Assembly (NCBI RefSeq): GCF_900176635.1
Contig: NZ_FXLN01000002.1
Coordinates: 186,001 to 250,000, forward strand
Reading direction: 5' to 3'
DNA length: 64,000 bases
Source of the DNA: Clostridium merdae
GTDB lineage: Bacteria > Bacillota > Clostridia > Oscillospirales > Acutalibacteraceae
Shown one piece after another: positions 7,195 through 15,320 of the stretch (its first letter is position 1; the number at the start of each line of letters is the position of its first letter). The notes under the pieces are model-generated. The model was given only the letters and a program-made list of their open reading frames with translations. It was not told the origin of the DNA and ran no database searches. Position numbers and translations under genes: made by a program.

Positions 7195-7818
7195 ATGCCG
7201 AAAGTAGCAGTACTTGATATGGCTGGTAAGGAAGTTGGACAAATCGAGCTTTCTGAAGCTATATTCGGAATTGAACCCAATGTCGCAGTAATGCATCAGC
7301 TGGTGAAAAACTATCTGGCAAATCAACGCCAAGGCACACAGTCTGCGCTGACTCGCGCGGAGGTTGCCGGCGGCGGCAGAAAACCCTGGCGCCAGAAGGG
7401 TACCGGCCACGCAAGACAGGGCTCCATCCGCGCTCCTCAGTGGAGACACGGCGGTGTCGTATTTGCACCGAAGCCCCGCGACTACAGATATACCGTGAAC
7501 AAGAAGGTTCGCCGTCTTGCCATGAAATCTGCTTTCTCCAGCAAGGTGATTGACAATGAGATCATTGTTCTTGACCAAATTGCAATGGATGAATACAAAA
7601 CAAAGGTGATCGTTTCCATGCTTCAGGCGCTCGGCGCTGACAAGAAGGCTTTGATTGTTCTCCCTGAAGAGAATAAGAAGGTCATTGCATCCGCAGCAAA
7701 CCTGCAGGGCGTGAAAACAGCCACCGTAAATACTCTGAATGTCTATGACATCCTCAATGCCGATAAGTTCATCGTGCTCAAGGATGCTGTGGCCAAGATC
7801 GAGGAGGTGTATGCGTAA
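7195..7818 (+). CDS. rplD: 50S ribosomal protein L4
   Basis: L4 lines the exit tunnel constriction, where macrolide-contacting residues lie. The 207-residue protein has the signature loop GGGRKPWRQKGTGHARQGS followed by RAPQWRHGG. In enterobacteria L4 represses its own operon through the S10 leader; whether it does so here is open, although the leader has an attenuator-like hairpin. The stop overlaps the rplW start by one base (TAATG). Confidence 0.97.
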   Translation: MPKVAVLDMAGKEVGQIELSEAIFGIEPNVAVMHQLVKNYLANQRQGTQSALTRAEVAGGGRKPWRQKGTGHARQGSIRAPQWRHGGVVFAPKPRDYRYTVNKKVRRLAMKSAFSSKVIDNEIIVLDQIAMDEYKTKVIVSMLQALGADKKALIVLPEENKKVIASAANLQGVKTATVNTLNVYDILNADKFIVLKDAVAKIEEVYA

Positions 7819-8108
7819 TGACTGCACATGAGATTGTCATCCGCCCGATCATTACAGAAAAAAGCATGAGCACCATTAGCGATAAGAAGTACACCTTCGA
7901 GGTTGCCCGCAATGCTACTAAAATTGATATTGCGCGCGCTGTCGAGGAGCTTTTTAAAGTCAAGGTTGCTAAAGTGAACACATTGCATGTTCGCGGGCAT
8001 CTGCGCCGCCAGGGCAGAACCCAGGGCTACACCGCTGCTTGGAAGAAAGCAGTTGTTGCTCTAACCGAAGACAGCAAGCCGATCGAATTCTTCGAGGGTA
8101 TGATGTAA
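7818..8108 (+). CDS. rplW: 50S ribosomal protein L23
   Basis: L23 sits at the tunnel exit and docks trigger factor and SRP. The 96-residue protein opens with the usual IVIRPIITEKSM and has KVNTLHVRGHLRRQGRTQGY. Translation is probably coupled to rplD through the TAATG overlap, with GAGGAGGTG inside the end of rplD as ribosome site. A 114-base spacer with three hairpins follows. Confidence 0.97.
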   Translation: MTAHEIVIRPIITEKSMSTISDKKYTFEVARNATKIDIARAVEELFKVKVAKVNTLHVRGHLRRQGRTQGYTAAWKKAVVALTEDSKPIEFFEGMM

Positions 8109-8192
8109 TATCGTTTTTCGATATTGTCGCTAGAATACAGAATCCTGCCTATCCTGAGGCAGGGGCAACGTATGGGGATTTTGCGAATCCCC
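8107..8192 (+). repeat. Three consecutive stem-loops in the rplW-rplB spacer
   Basis: Hairpin 1: 8107-8113 with 8119-8125 (AATATCG, T5 loop). Hairpin 2: 8144-8150 with 8157-8163 (CCTGCCT). Hairpin 3: 8174-8180 with 8186-8192 (GGGGATT). None is followed by a T-run, so they are not terminators. The spacer is by far the longest between ribosomal genes here. The role is unknown; RNA processing or translational control are possible. Confidence 0.6.
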
Positions 8193-8222
8193 GCAAAGCC
8201 ACAACAAGGAGTGTGAAACCGA

Positions 8223-9056
8223 ATGCCTATTATTAACTATAAACCGACGACCGCGGGTCGCCGCAATATGTCGGTAACAGATTATTCTAAGCTCTCCAAG
8301 AAGGGCCCCGAGAAGAGCCTGTTGGAGCCGCTGAATAAAAAGTCCGGCCGTAACAGCTATGGCAGAATTACGGTTCGCCATCGCGGAGGCGGAAACCGCA
8401 AGAAGTACCGCGTAATCGATTTTAAGCGCCAGAAAGCAGACATTCCGGCCACGGTTCTTACTTTAGAGTATGATCCGAACCGTTCCGCTTTCATTGCACT
8501 CGTTCAGTACGAGGATGGCCAGAAGAGCTATATCATTGCTCCCCACGGTCTGAAAGTTGGCGACACAATCGTTTCCGGTGCAGGTGCAGATATTAAGCCC
8601 GGCAATGCATTGCCGCTTGCAAATATCCCCACTGGTACCTTTATCCACAACGTTGAGCTTTACCCCGGCAAGGGCGGCCAGCTGGCTCGTTCTGCTGGTA
8701 ACCAGGCTCAGCTTATGGCAAAGGAAAATGGGATGGCGCTGCTTCGTTTGCCTTCCGGCGAGCTTCGCAACGTTTCTCAGCTGTGCATGGCTACCATTGG
8801 CCAGGTCAGCAACCTCGACCACGAGAACGTAAAGATCGGTAAAGCCGGTCGTAAGCGTCACATGGGTTGGCGTCCCACCGTTCGCGGATCTGTTATGAAC
8901 CCGAACGATCACCCCCACGGTGGTGGTGAAGGTAAATCTCCCGTTGGTCGTCCCGGCCCTGTTACCCCCTGGGGTAAACCTGCACTGGGTTACAAGACTC
9001 GTTCTAAGAAGAACCGCTCCGATAAGTTTATCGTGAAGCGCAGAAACAGTAAGTAA
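8223..9056 (+). CDS. rplB: 50S ribosomal protein L2
   Basis: L2 is needed for subunit joining and supports the peptidyl transferase centre. The 277-residue length is normal and the conserved C-terminal region is intact: MGWRPTVRGSVMNPNDHPHG, then GGEGKSPVGRPGPVTPWGKP. The start is the ATG at 8223 behind AAGGAGTG. Confidence 0.98.
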   Translation: MPIINYKPTTAGRRNMSVTDYSKLSKKGPEKSLLEPLNKKSGRNSYGRITVRHRGGGNRKKYRVIDFKRQKADIPATVLTLEYDPNRSAFIALVQYEDGQKSYIIAPHGLKVGDTIVSGAGADIKPGNALPLANIPTGTFIHNVELYPGKGGQLARSAGNQAQLMAKENGMALLRLPSGELRNVSQLCMATIGQVSNLDHENVKIGKAGRKRHMGWRPTVRGSVMNPNDHPHGGGEGKSPVGRPGPVTPWGKPALGYKTRSKKNRSDKFIVKRRNSK

Positions 9057-9080
9057 GGCGGACAGAAAGGAGCTTAACTG

Positions 9081-9353
9081 ATGAGCAGAAGTGTGAAAAA
9101 GGGTCCTTATGTTCAGCCTATCCTGCTGAAAAGGATTCAAGAGATGAACGCCGCCGGTGAAAAGAAGATCATCAAAAGCTGGAGCAGAGCTTCGATTATT
9201 TTCCCGGATTTCGTCGGTCATACCATTGCCGTCCATGACGGCCGCAAGCATGTTCCGGTTTATGTTACCGAAGATATGGTTGGGCACAAGCTCGGTGAGT
9301 TTGCCCCCACCAGAACCTTTAAAGGTCACGCCGGATCCAAAACTACCCGATAA
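9081..9353 (+). CDS. rpsS: 30S ribosomal protein S19
   Basis: S19 binds 16S rRNA in the 30S head with S13. The 90-residue protein is standard (MSRSVKKGPYVQPILLKRI ... FKGHAGSKTTR). It starts 24 bases after rplB behind AAAGGAGC. Confidence 0.98.
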   Translation: MSRSVKKGPYVQPILLKRIQEMNAAGEKKIIKSWSRASIIFPDFVGHTIAVHDGRKHVPVYVTEDMVGHKLGEFAPTRTFKGHAGSKTTR

Positions 9354-9373
9354 GGCCGAAAGGAGTGTATACA

Positions 9374-9709
9374 ATGGAAGCAAGGGCTTATTTGAAATAC
9401 GCCCGTATTTCTCCCCGCAAAGTGTCAATTGTGCTGGATTTGATCCGGGGCAAGGATACAGAGCTTGCAATGGCTATCCTGAAGCATACCCCAAAGGCCG
9501 CAACTGAAGACCTTCAGAAGTTGCTGAAGTCGGCCATTGCTAATGCTGAGAATAACCATAACATGGACGTTACCAGACTGTACGTTGCACAGTGCTTCGT
9601 CAGCCCTGGCCCGATCCTCAAGCGCATTCGCCCCAGAGCGCAGGGTCGCGCGTTCAGAATTTTGAAAAGAACTTCGCACGTTACCCTCGTGCTCAAGGAA
9701 AAAGAATAG
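9374..9709 (+). CDS. rplV: 50S ribosomal protein L22
   Basis: L22 lines the exit tunnel beside L4. I start it at the ATG at 9374 (MEARAYLKYARISPRKV), nine bases after AAAGGAG; a GTG three codons earlier would sit on top of that ribosome site. The 111-residue product keeps the tunnel hairpin RIRPRAQGRAFRILKRTSH. Confidence 0.97.
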   Translation: MEARAYLKYARISPRKVSIVLDLIRGKDTELAMAILKHTPKAATEDLQKLLKSAIANAENNHNMDVTRLYVAQCFVSPGPILKRIRPRAQGRAFRILKRTSHVTLVLKEKE

Positions 9710-9724
9710 CGGAGGAGGTAAACT

Positions 9725-10390
9725 ATGGGCCAGAAAATCAATCCACACGGCTTTCGTGTGGGCGTAATTAAAGATTGGGATTCCCGCTGGTTCGCGAAGG
9801 ACAATGTCTTTGGCGACACCCTGGTCGAGGATTACAAGCTGCGTAAAACACTGAAGAAGCAGCTCGCTTCCGCGGGTGTTCCGAAAATTGAGATTGAGCG
9901 TGACGCTTCTAAGGTTCGCGTTCACATCCATTGCGCAAAGCCCGGCATGGTCATTGGCAAGGGCGGCGCAGAGATTGAAAAGCTGCGTGTACAGTGCGAA
10001 GCGATGCTGGGTAAGCCGGTATCCATCAATATCGTTGAGGTGAAATCCCCCGATTTGAACGCACAGCTCGTTGCTGAAAACATTGCTCAGCAGCTCGAAA
10101 AGAGAATTTCGTTCCGCCGTGCAATGAAGCAGTGCATGGGCCGCGCTATGAAGCTCGGCGCAAAGGGTATTAAAACTCAGGTTTCCGGCCGTTTGGGCGG
10201 TGCTGAAATTGCCCGTACTGAGCACTACCATGAGGGTACTATCCCGCTGCAGACCATCCGTGCAGACATCGACTACGGTTTTGCCGAGGCTGCTACCACC
10301 TATGGCCGTATTGGCGTAAAGGTGTGGATCTACAGAGGCGAGGTTCTTCATGATAACCGCAAGCCCAAGAGGGAAGGAGGCAATAAATAA
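9725..10390 (+). CDS. rpsC: 30S ribosomal protein S3
   Basis: S3 forms part of the mRNA entry site. The 221-residue protein has the KH domain motif GMVIGKGGAEIEKLR near residues 75-90 and the C-terminal domain ending in a basic tail. The stop overlaps the rplP start by one base. Confidence 0.98.
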   Translation: MGQKINPHGFRVGVIKDWDSRWFAKDNVFGDTLVEDYKLRKTLKKQLASAGVPKIEIERDASKVRVHIHCAKPGMVIGKGGAEIEKLRVQCEAMLGKPVSINIVEVKSPDLNAQLVAENIAQQLEKRISFRRAMKQCMGRAMKLGAKGIKTQVSGRLGGAEIARTEHYHEGTIPLQTIRADIDYGFAEAATTYGRIGVKVWIYRGEVLHDNRKPKREGGNK

Positions 10391-10818
10391 TGTTGCTGCC
10401 TAAACGTGTGAAATACCGCAGAGTGCACCGTGGTCGTATGACCGGTAAAGCATATCGCGGAAGCAAGGTCGCATACGGCGATTTCGGCCTGCAGGCTACT
10501 GAGCCCGCCTGGATCACCTCGAACCAGATTGAGGCTGCCCGTATTGCAATGACCCGTTACACAAAGAGATTCGGTAAAGTCTGGATCAAGATTTTCCCGG
10601 ATAAGCCTGTTACCAAGAAGCCGGCAGAGACCCGCATGGGTTCCGGTAAAGGCGCACCTGAGTATTGGGTGGCTGTTGTTAAGCCCGGCAGAGTTATGTT
10701 TGAAATTGGCGGCGTAGCTGAAGAAACCGCTAGAGAGGCAATGCGCCTTGCTGCAAACAAGCTGCCGATTAAGTGCAAGTTTGTCAAGAAGGAAGAAACG
10801 GGTGGTGAGCAATCATGA
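10390..10818 (+). CDS. rplP: 50S ribosomal protein L16
   Basis: L16 helps place tRNA in the A site and is a late 50S assembly factor. The 142-residue protein begins MLLPKRVKYRRVHRGRMTGK and contains the conserved ETRMGSGKGAPEYWVA. It is coupled to rpsC (TAATG) and overlaps rpmC by four bases. Confidence 0.98.
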   Translation: MLLPKRVKYRRVHRGRMTGKAYRGSKVAYGDFGLQATEPAWITSNQIEAARIAMTRYTKRFGKVWIKIFPDKPVTKKPAETRMGSGKGAPEYWVAVVKPGRVMFEIGGVAEETAREAMRLAANKLPIKCKFVKKEETGGEQS

Positions 10819-11021
10819 AGGCCGCAGAGATTAGAGAGTTGACAACCGAAGAGCTGCAAAGCAAGCTGAAGGATCTCAAAGAAGAGCTTTTCAACCTGCG
10901 TTTTCAGCTTGCCATTAATCAGCTTGACAACCCGATGCGAATTTCCGCTGTCAAAAAGGACATTGCCCGCATTAAGACAATTCTGCGTGACAATGAGCTG
11001 AAGGACAGCGCGAAAGCGTAA
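10815..11021 (+). CDS. rpmC: 50S ribosomal protein L29
   Basis: L29 lies near the tunnel exit beside L23. The 68-residue helical protein has the family core ELQSKLKDLKEELFNLRFQ and ends DIARIKTILRDNE. The ATG overlaps the rplP stop (ATGA). Confidence 0.97.
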   Translation: MKAAEIRELTTEELQSKLKDLKEELFNLRFQLAINQLDNPMRISAVKKDIARIKTILRDNELKDSAKA

Positions 11022-11041
11022 TGGGAAGGGAGGATTAAGCT

Positions 11042-11299
11042 GTGAGTGACAGAAATATGAGAAAAACCAACGTCGGAAAGGTCGTCAGCAATAAGATGGA
11101 CAAAACCGTCGTTGTCGCTATCCAAGACAGCGTGAAGCATCCGCTTTACAATAAGATTATCAAGCGTACCGTAAAACTGAAGGCACATGATGAGAACAAT
11201 GAGTGCAACATCGGTGACCGTGTGCGTGTGATGGAGACCCGTCCCCTTTCCAAAGAAAAAAGATGGCGTCTTGTTGAAATTATTGAGAAAGCCAAATAA
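11042..11299 (+). CDS. rpsQ: 30S ribosomal protein S17
   Basis: S17 is a primary 16S rRNA binder with an OB fold. The 85-residue product shows GKVVSNKMDKTVVVAI and ETRPLSKEKRWRLVEI. The start is a GTG at 11042, behind GGGAGG at spacing of about eight. Confidence 0.97.
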   Translation: MSDRNMRKTNVGKVVSNKMDKTVVVAIQDSVKHPLYNKIIKRTVKLKAHDENNECNIGDRVRVMETRPLSKEKRWRLVEIIEKAK

Positions 11300-11327
11300 G
11301 TAGCTTTGAGCGAAGGAGGAACGCACT

Positions 11328-11696
11328 GTGATACAACAGCAGACTTACCTCAAGGTTGCCGATAACACCGGCGCGAAAGAGCTTATGTGCATTCGCGTGC
11401 TGGGCGGCACCGGCAGAAGGTATGCCAATATTGGCGACGTTGTGGTGGCTTCCGTTAAAAAAGCAGCACCCGGCGGCGTTGTTAAAAAAGGCGACGTTGT
11501 TAAAGCGGTTATTGTTCGTACCGCTTTTGGCGTTCGCCGCCAAGACGGAACCTATATCCGCTTCGACGAGAATGCGGCGGTTCTGATTAAAGATGATAAA
11601 AACCCCAGGGGCACGCGTATCTTTGGGCCTGTTGCCAGAGAATTGCGCGATAAAGATTACCTGAAAATCTTAAGCCTTGCCCCGGAAGTACTGTAA
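11328..11696 (+). CDS. rplN: 50S ribosomal protein L14
   Basis: L14 contributes to an intersubunit bridge. The 122-residue protein begins MIQQQTYLKVADNTGAKEL and carries the conserved GTRIFGPVARELRDK. The start is a GTG at 11328 behind AAGGAGG. Confidence 0.98.
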   Translation: MIQQQTYLKVADNTGAKELMCIRVLGGTGRRYANIGDVVVASVKKAAPGGVVKKGDVVKAVIVRTAFGVRRQDGTYIRFDENAAVLIKDDKNPRGTRIFGPVARELRDKDYLKILSLAPEVL

Positions 11697-11711
11697 TGGA
11701 GGTGTTCACTA

Positions 11712-12032
11712 ATGAATAACAAAGTTCATGTAAAAACTGGTGACACCGTCATCATTTTGAGCGGCAAAGAGCGCGGCAAGCAGGGAAAGGTTCTAGCGGT
11801 TAGCCCCAAAGAGGGTAAAGTAATCGTTGAGGGCCGCAACATGGTAACCAAGCATGTAAAGCCCCGCAAAATGGGTGCCCCGGGTGGACTCGTAAAGGCC
11901 GAGGGCGCTCTGTACGCCTGCAAGGTTCAGATCGTTTGCCCTCGCTGCGGAAAGCCCACTCGTGTTGCGCATAAGCTCTATGAGGACGGCACCAAAGACC
12001 GCGTTTGCGTAAAATGCGGCGAGTCGCTGTAA
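11712..12032 (+). CDS. rplX: 50S ribosomal protein L24 (zinc-ribbon form)
   Basis: L24 initiates 50S assembly and sits near the tunnel exit. The KOW motif is at about residues 11-37 (VIILSGKERGKQGKVLAV). The C-terminal half has two CxxC pairs (VCPRCGKP and VCVKCGES), so it is probably a zinc-binding version. It has 106 residues, with GGAGGTG upstream of the ATG. Confidence 0.97.
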   Translation: MNNKVHVKTGDTVIILSGKERGKQGKVLAVSPKEGKVIVEGRNMVTKHVKPRKMGAPGGLVKAEGALYACKVQIVCPRCGKPTRVAHKLYEDGTKDRVCVKCGESL

Positions 12033-12049
12033 GGGAGGAAAGATAGGAC

Positions 12050-12589
12050 ATGGCCAGACTGAAGGAGTTTTACAAGCAGGAGGTCTCGCCCGCGCTCATG
12101 AAGAAATTCAGCTACAAGAGTGTGATGGAGATCCCCAAGCTCGACAAAATAGTCATTAATGTAGGCGCCGGTGAGGCCCGTGACAATTCTAAGGTAATCG
12201 ACGCCATTATGACTGACATTGCAGCGATTACCGGCCAGCGGCCTCAGGTTTGCAAAGCAAAGAAATCTGTTGCAAACTTTAAGTTGCGTGAAGGCATGAA
12301 TATCGGTGTTAAGGTTACGCTTAGAGGCGAGAACATGTATGAGTTCCTCGACCGTTTCTTCAACGTCGCATTGCCTCGCGTTAGAGACTTTAGAGGCATT
12401 AACCCGAATTCCTTTGACGGACGCGGCAACTACAACATGGGCATTAAGGAGCAGTTGATTTTCCCCGAAATCGAGTATGATAAAATCGACAAGGTACGTG
12501 GAATGGATATCTGCTTCGTAACCACCGCAAAAACCGACGAAGAGTCCCGCGAGCTATTAACGCTTATGGGTGCTCCGTTTGCGAGATAA
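12050..12589 (+). CDS. rplE: 50S ribosomal protein L5
   Basis: L5 binds 5S rRNA and contacts P-site tRNA. The 179-residue protein has IPKLDKIVINVGAGEA and the late motifs RDFRGINPNSFDGRGNYNMG. It starts 17 bases after rplX behind GGGAGG. Confidence 0.98.
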   Translation: MARLKEFYKQEVSPALMKKFSYKSVMEIPKLDKIVINVGAGEARDNSKVIDAIMTDIAAITGQRPQVCKAKKSVANFKLREGMNIGVKVTLRGENMYEFLDRFFNVALPRVRDFRGINPNSFDGRGNYNMGIKEQLIFPEIEYDKIDKVRGMDICFVTTAKTDEESRELLTLMGAPFAR

Positions 12590-12601
12590 GGAGGGATTAT
12601 T

Positions 12602-12787
12602 GTGGCCAAAACATCGATGATTATCAAACAACAGAGGACGGCGAAATTTTCCTCCAGGGAGCATAACCGCTGCAAAATTTGCGGTCGGCCGCATGCTTAT
12701 CTCCGTAAATTCGGGATTTGCCGCATATGCTTCCGTGAGCTTGCCCATAAGGGTGAGATCCCGGGCGTGAAAAAAGCCAGCTGGTAA
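12602..12787 (+). CDS. rpsZ: 30S ribosomal protein S14, zinc type Z
   Basis: S14 is a late 30S head protein. This is the short 61-residue form with two CxxC pairs (CKICGRP and CRIC) that bind zinc. The start is a GTG at 12602 behind GGAGGG. No zinc-free S14 copy is seen in the window. Confidence 0.97.
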   Translation: MAKTSMIIKQQRTAKFSSREHNRCKICGRPHAYLRKFGICRICFRELAHKGEIPGVKKASW

Positions 12788-12805
12788 AGCAAAGGAGGGA
12801 ACGGT

Positions 12806-13204
12806 ATGCAGATTACAGATACAATTGCTGATTTGCTCACCCGTATTCGCAACGCGAATGCTGCGAAACACGATTCCGTTCAGATTCCCAAGAGCAACAT
12901 GAAAGAATCTATTATCAAGATTCTAGTTGAAGAGGGATATGTAAAGAACTACACGGTGATCGAGGACGGCAAACAGGGGATTCTGAAAGTGAATCTGAAG
13001 TACGGCGAGGGCAAAACCCCCGTCATTAAAGGCTTGCGCAGAGTGTCGAAACCCGGCCTGCGCATCTATTCCAACGCAGAAGATCTGCCAAAGGTTCTCA
13101 AGGGCCTTGGCATCGCGGTCATCTCAACTTCTAAGGGCATTATGACAGATCGTCAGGCTCGTAAAGAAAACGTTGGCGGCGAAGTTCTAGCGTTTATTTG
13201 GTAA
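12806..13204 (+). CDS. rpsH: 30S ribosomal protein S8
   Basis: S8 organises the 16S central domain and represses spc-operon translation in E. coli. The 132-residue protein begins DTIADLLTRIRNANAAKH and ends with the usual STSKGIMTDRQARKENVGGE followed by VLAFIW. Confidence 0.98.
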   Translation: MQITDTIADLLTRIRNANAAKHDSVQIPKSNMKESIIKILVEEGYVKNYTVIEDGKQGILKVNLKYGEGKTPVIKGLRRVSKPGLRIYSNAEDLPKVLKGLGIAVISTSKGIMTDRQARKENVGGEVLAFIW

Positions 13205-13220
13205 ACAAGGGGGTGCAACT

Positions 13221-13769
13221 ATGTCGCGAATTGGAAGAAAACCCATAAATATTCCCGCTGGTGTCGATGTGAAAATCGATGGCAACGTTGTTACTGTTAA
13301 GGGTGCTAAGGGAACGCTGACTCAGCAGTTCCACCCGAACATGACGATATCTCAGGAGGGCAACGAGCTTCTCGTAACCCGCCCGAACGATGATAAGGAT
13401 AACCGTGCTTTGCACGGCCTGACCCGTACGCTGCTGCACAACATGGTAGTTGGCGTAACGGAGGGCTTTAAGAAGGAGCTCGACGTTTTGGGTGTTGGTT
13501 ACCGTGTACAAAAGCAGGGTAAGGACCTGGTTATGAACCTGGGTTATTCCCATCAGGTAATCGTGTCTGAAAATGACGAGATTCAAATTGAAGCTCCTAC
13601 GCCCAACAAGATTATCATTCATGGTATTGACAAGCAGAAGGTTGGCCAGTTTGCCGCGGAAGTCCGCGAGAAACGTCCGCCGGAGCCGTATAAGGGCAAG
13701 GGTATTCGTTATGTTGGTGAATATGTCCGCCGTAAGGAAGGCAAGGCCGGTAAGGGCTCTAAGAAGTAA
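13221..13769 (+). CDS. rplF: 50S ribosomal protein L6
   Basis: L6 is near the factor-binding site of the 50S subunit. The 182-residue protein has the duplicated fold, starting MSRIGRKPINIPAGV, with the C-terminal signature KRPPEPYKGKGIRYVGE. Confidence 0.98.
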   Translation: MSRIGRKPINIPAGVDVKIDGNVVTVKGAKGTLTQQFHPNMTISQEGNELLVTRPNDDKDNRALHGLTRTLLHNMVVGVTEGFKKELDVLGVGYRVQKQGKDLVMNLGYSHQVIVSENDEIQIEAPTPNKIIIHGIDKQKVGQFAAEVREKRPPEPYKGKGIRYVGEYVRRKEGKAGKGSKK

Positions 13770-13789
13770 CTGAAGGAGAGTGAATCAAA

Positions 13790-14149
13790 ATGGTGAACAA
13801 GGCTGATACAAATAAAGCCAGGCTGAACCGCCACCGTCGTGTGCGCGGCAAGGTTTCGGGCACTGCAGAGCGCCCACGCCTGAATGTATTCCGCTCCGCC
13901 AAGAACATCTATGCCCAGATTATCGACGATGTTGCGGGGGTTACTCTCGCAGCAGCTTCCACACTGGACAAAGAGTTTACTGGCAATGGCGGAAACAAAG
14001 AAGCCGCAAAGAAGGTTGGCGAGCTGATTGCTAAGCGCGCGGCTGAGAAGGGGATCACCGAGGTCGTATTTGACCGCGGCGGTTATATTTTCCACGGCCG
14101 TGTCAAAGAGCTGGCCGAAGGCGCCCGCGAGGGCGGCCTCAAGTTCTAA
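13790..14149 (+). CDS. rplR: 50S ribosomal protein L18
   Basis: L18 binds 5S rRNA with L5. The 119-residue protein has the basic N-terminus RLNRHRRVRGKVSGTAERPR and ends with FDRGGYIFHGRVKELAEGAR. GGAGAG precedes the ATG. Confidence 0.98.
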   Translation: MVNKADTNKARLNRHRRVRGKVSGTAERPRLNVFRSAKNIYAQIIDDVAGVTLAAASTLDKEFTGNGGNKEAAKKVGELIAKRAAEKGITEVVFDRGGYIFHGRVKELAEGAREGGLKF

Positions 14150-14166
14150 GAGAAGGAGGAATACTT

Positions 14167-14664
14167 TTGGCTAGAATTGACGCATCTACTCTGGATTTAA
14201 AAGAGCGTGTTGTTGCTATTAACCGCGTATCTAAAACCGTAAAGGGCGGCCGTATTTTCAAATTCGCTGCTTTGGTAGTTGTTGGTGACGGCAACGGAAC
14301 AGTAGGTTTCGGTATTGGTAAAGCAGGCGAAGTTCCGGATTCCATCCGTAAGGGAATTGAGGACGCCAAGAAGAACCTGATTAAGGTTTCTCTGCGTGGC
14401 AGCACAATTCCTCACGAAGTTATCGGCGCATACGGTGCAGGCCGTGTGCTGATGAAGCCCGCCGCACCCGGTACCGGTGTTATCGCTGGTGGCGCGGTTC
14501 GTGCAGTGGTAGAATCTGCTGGTATTAAAGATATTCGTACAAAAGCACTGCGCTCCAACAACCCTTGCAACGTAGTTCGTGCGACCATCGAAGGTCTTGC
14601 TGAACTGCGCACTGCTGAAGAGGTTGCTGCGATTCGCGGTAAATCTGCAAAAGAGATTCTGTAA
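14167..14664 (+). CDS. rpsE: 30S ribosomal protein S5
   Basis: S5 affects decoding accuracy and mRNA helicase activity. The 165-residue protein has the double-stranded-RNA-binding-like N-terminal domain (KERVVAINRVSKTVKGGRIF) and the GTGVIAGGAVRAVVESAG region. The start is a TTG at 14167 behind AAGGAGG. Confidence 0.97.
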   Translation: MARIDASTLDLKERVVAINRVSKTVKGGRIFKFAALVVVGDGNGTVGFGIGKAGEVPDSIRKGIEDAKKNLIKVSLRGSTIPHEVIGAYGAGRVLMKPAAPGTGVIAGGAVRAVVESAGIKDIRTKALRSNNPCNVVRATIEGLAELRTAEEVAAIRGKSAKEIL

Positions 14665-14680
14665 CAAGGGGGGCAGCAAT

Positions 14681-14860
14681 ATGGCACAGATTCATATCAA
14701 GTTGGTTAAGAGCCTCATTGGCAGCCACAAGGACCAGATTGCGACCGCTCAGTCCCTTGGTTTGCATAAAATCGGCGACTGCACTTCGCAGCCCGATAAT
14801 CCTCAGACCAAAGGCAAGGTGGCAAAAATTATCCACCTCATCGAGGTAAGCAAAGCGTAA
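14681..14860 (+). CDS. rpmD: 50S ribosomal protein L30
   Basis: L30 is a small 50S protein of bacteria and archaea. The 59-residue product starts at the ATG at 14681 (MAQIHIKLVKSLIGSHKDQ), behind AAGGGGGG and 16 bases after rpsE. The open frame extends back into rpsE but that part is not conserved. Confidence 0.96.
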   Translation: MAQIHIKLVKSLIGSHKDQIATAQSLGLHKIGDCTSQPDNPQTKGKVAKIIHLIEVSKA

Positions 14861-14878
14861 GCAAGGAGGTGCGAGTAA

Positions 14879-15319
14879 ATGAAGTTGCATGACTTATCTG
14901 CAGTACCCGGGTCCACCCAAAAGGCCCGTAGAATCGGCAGAGGACATGGCTCCGGTTGGGGCAAAACCTCCGGCAAGGGTCACAAAGGCCAGAAGGCTAG
15001 ATCCGGCCGTGGATTCAGAGCTGGTTTTGAAGGCGGTCAAATGCCTTTGCAGAGAAGAATCCCGAAAAGAGGCTTTGTCAATATTTTTGCAAAGGACATC
15101 GTTGCAATCAACGTTGGTACGCTTGAGTCCTTTGACAATGGCGCTGTTGTAGACATTCAGGCATTGCTGGATGCCGGCATCGTGAGAAATTCCTTTGACG
15201 GAGTGAAGATTCTATCAAACGGCAAGCTCACGAAGAGCTTGACAGTAAAGGCAACGTCCTTCTCTGAAGCGGCAAAGCAGAAGATTGAGGCTGCCGGTGG
15301 GAAGGCAGAGGTGATCTGA
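14879..15319 (+). CDS. rplO: 50S ribosomal protein L15
   Basis: L15 is a late 50S assembly protein. The 146-residue protein opens with KLHDLSAVPGSTQKARRIGR and the glycine-rich RGHGSGWGKTSGKGHKGQKA. Its stop is one base from the secY start. Confidence 0.98.
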   Translation: MKLHDLSAVPGSTQKARRIGRGHGSGWGKTSGKGHKGQKARSGRGFRAGFEGGQMPLQRRIPKRGFVNIFAKDIVAINVGTLESFDNGAVVDIQALLDAGIVRNSFDGVKILSNGKLTKSLTVKATSFSEAAKQKIEAAGGKAEVI

Positions 15320-15320
15320 G

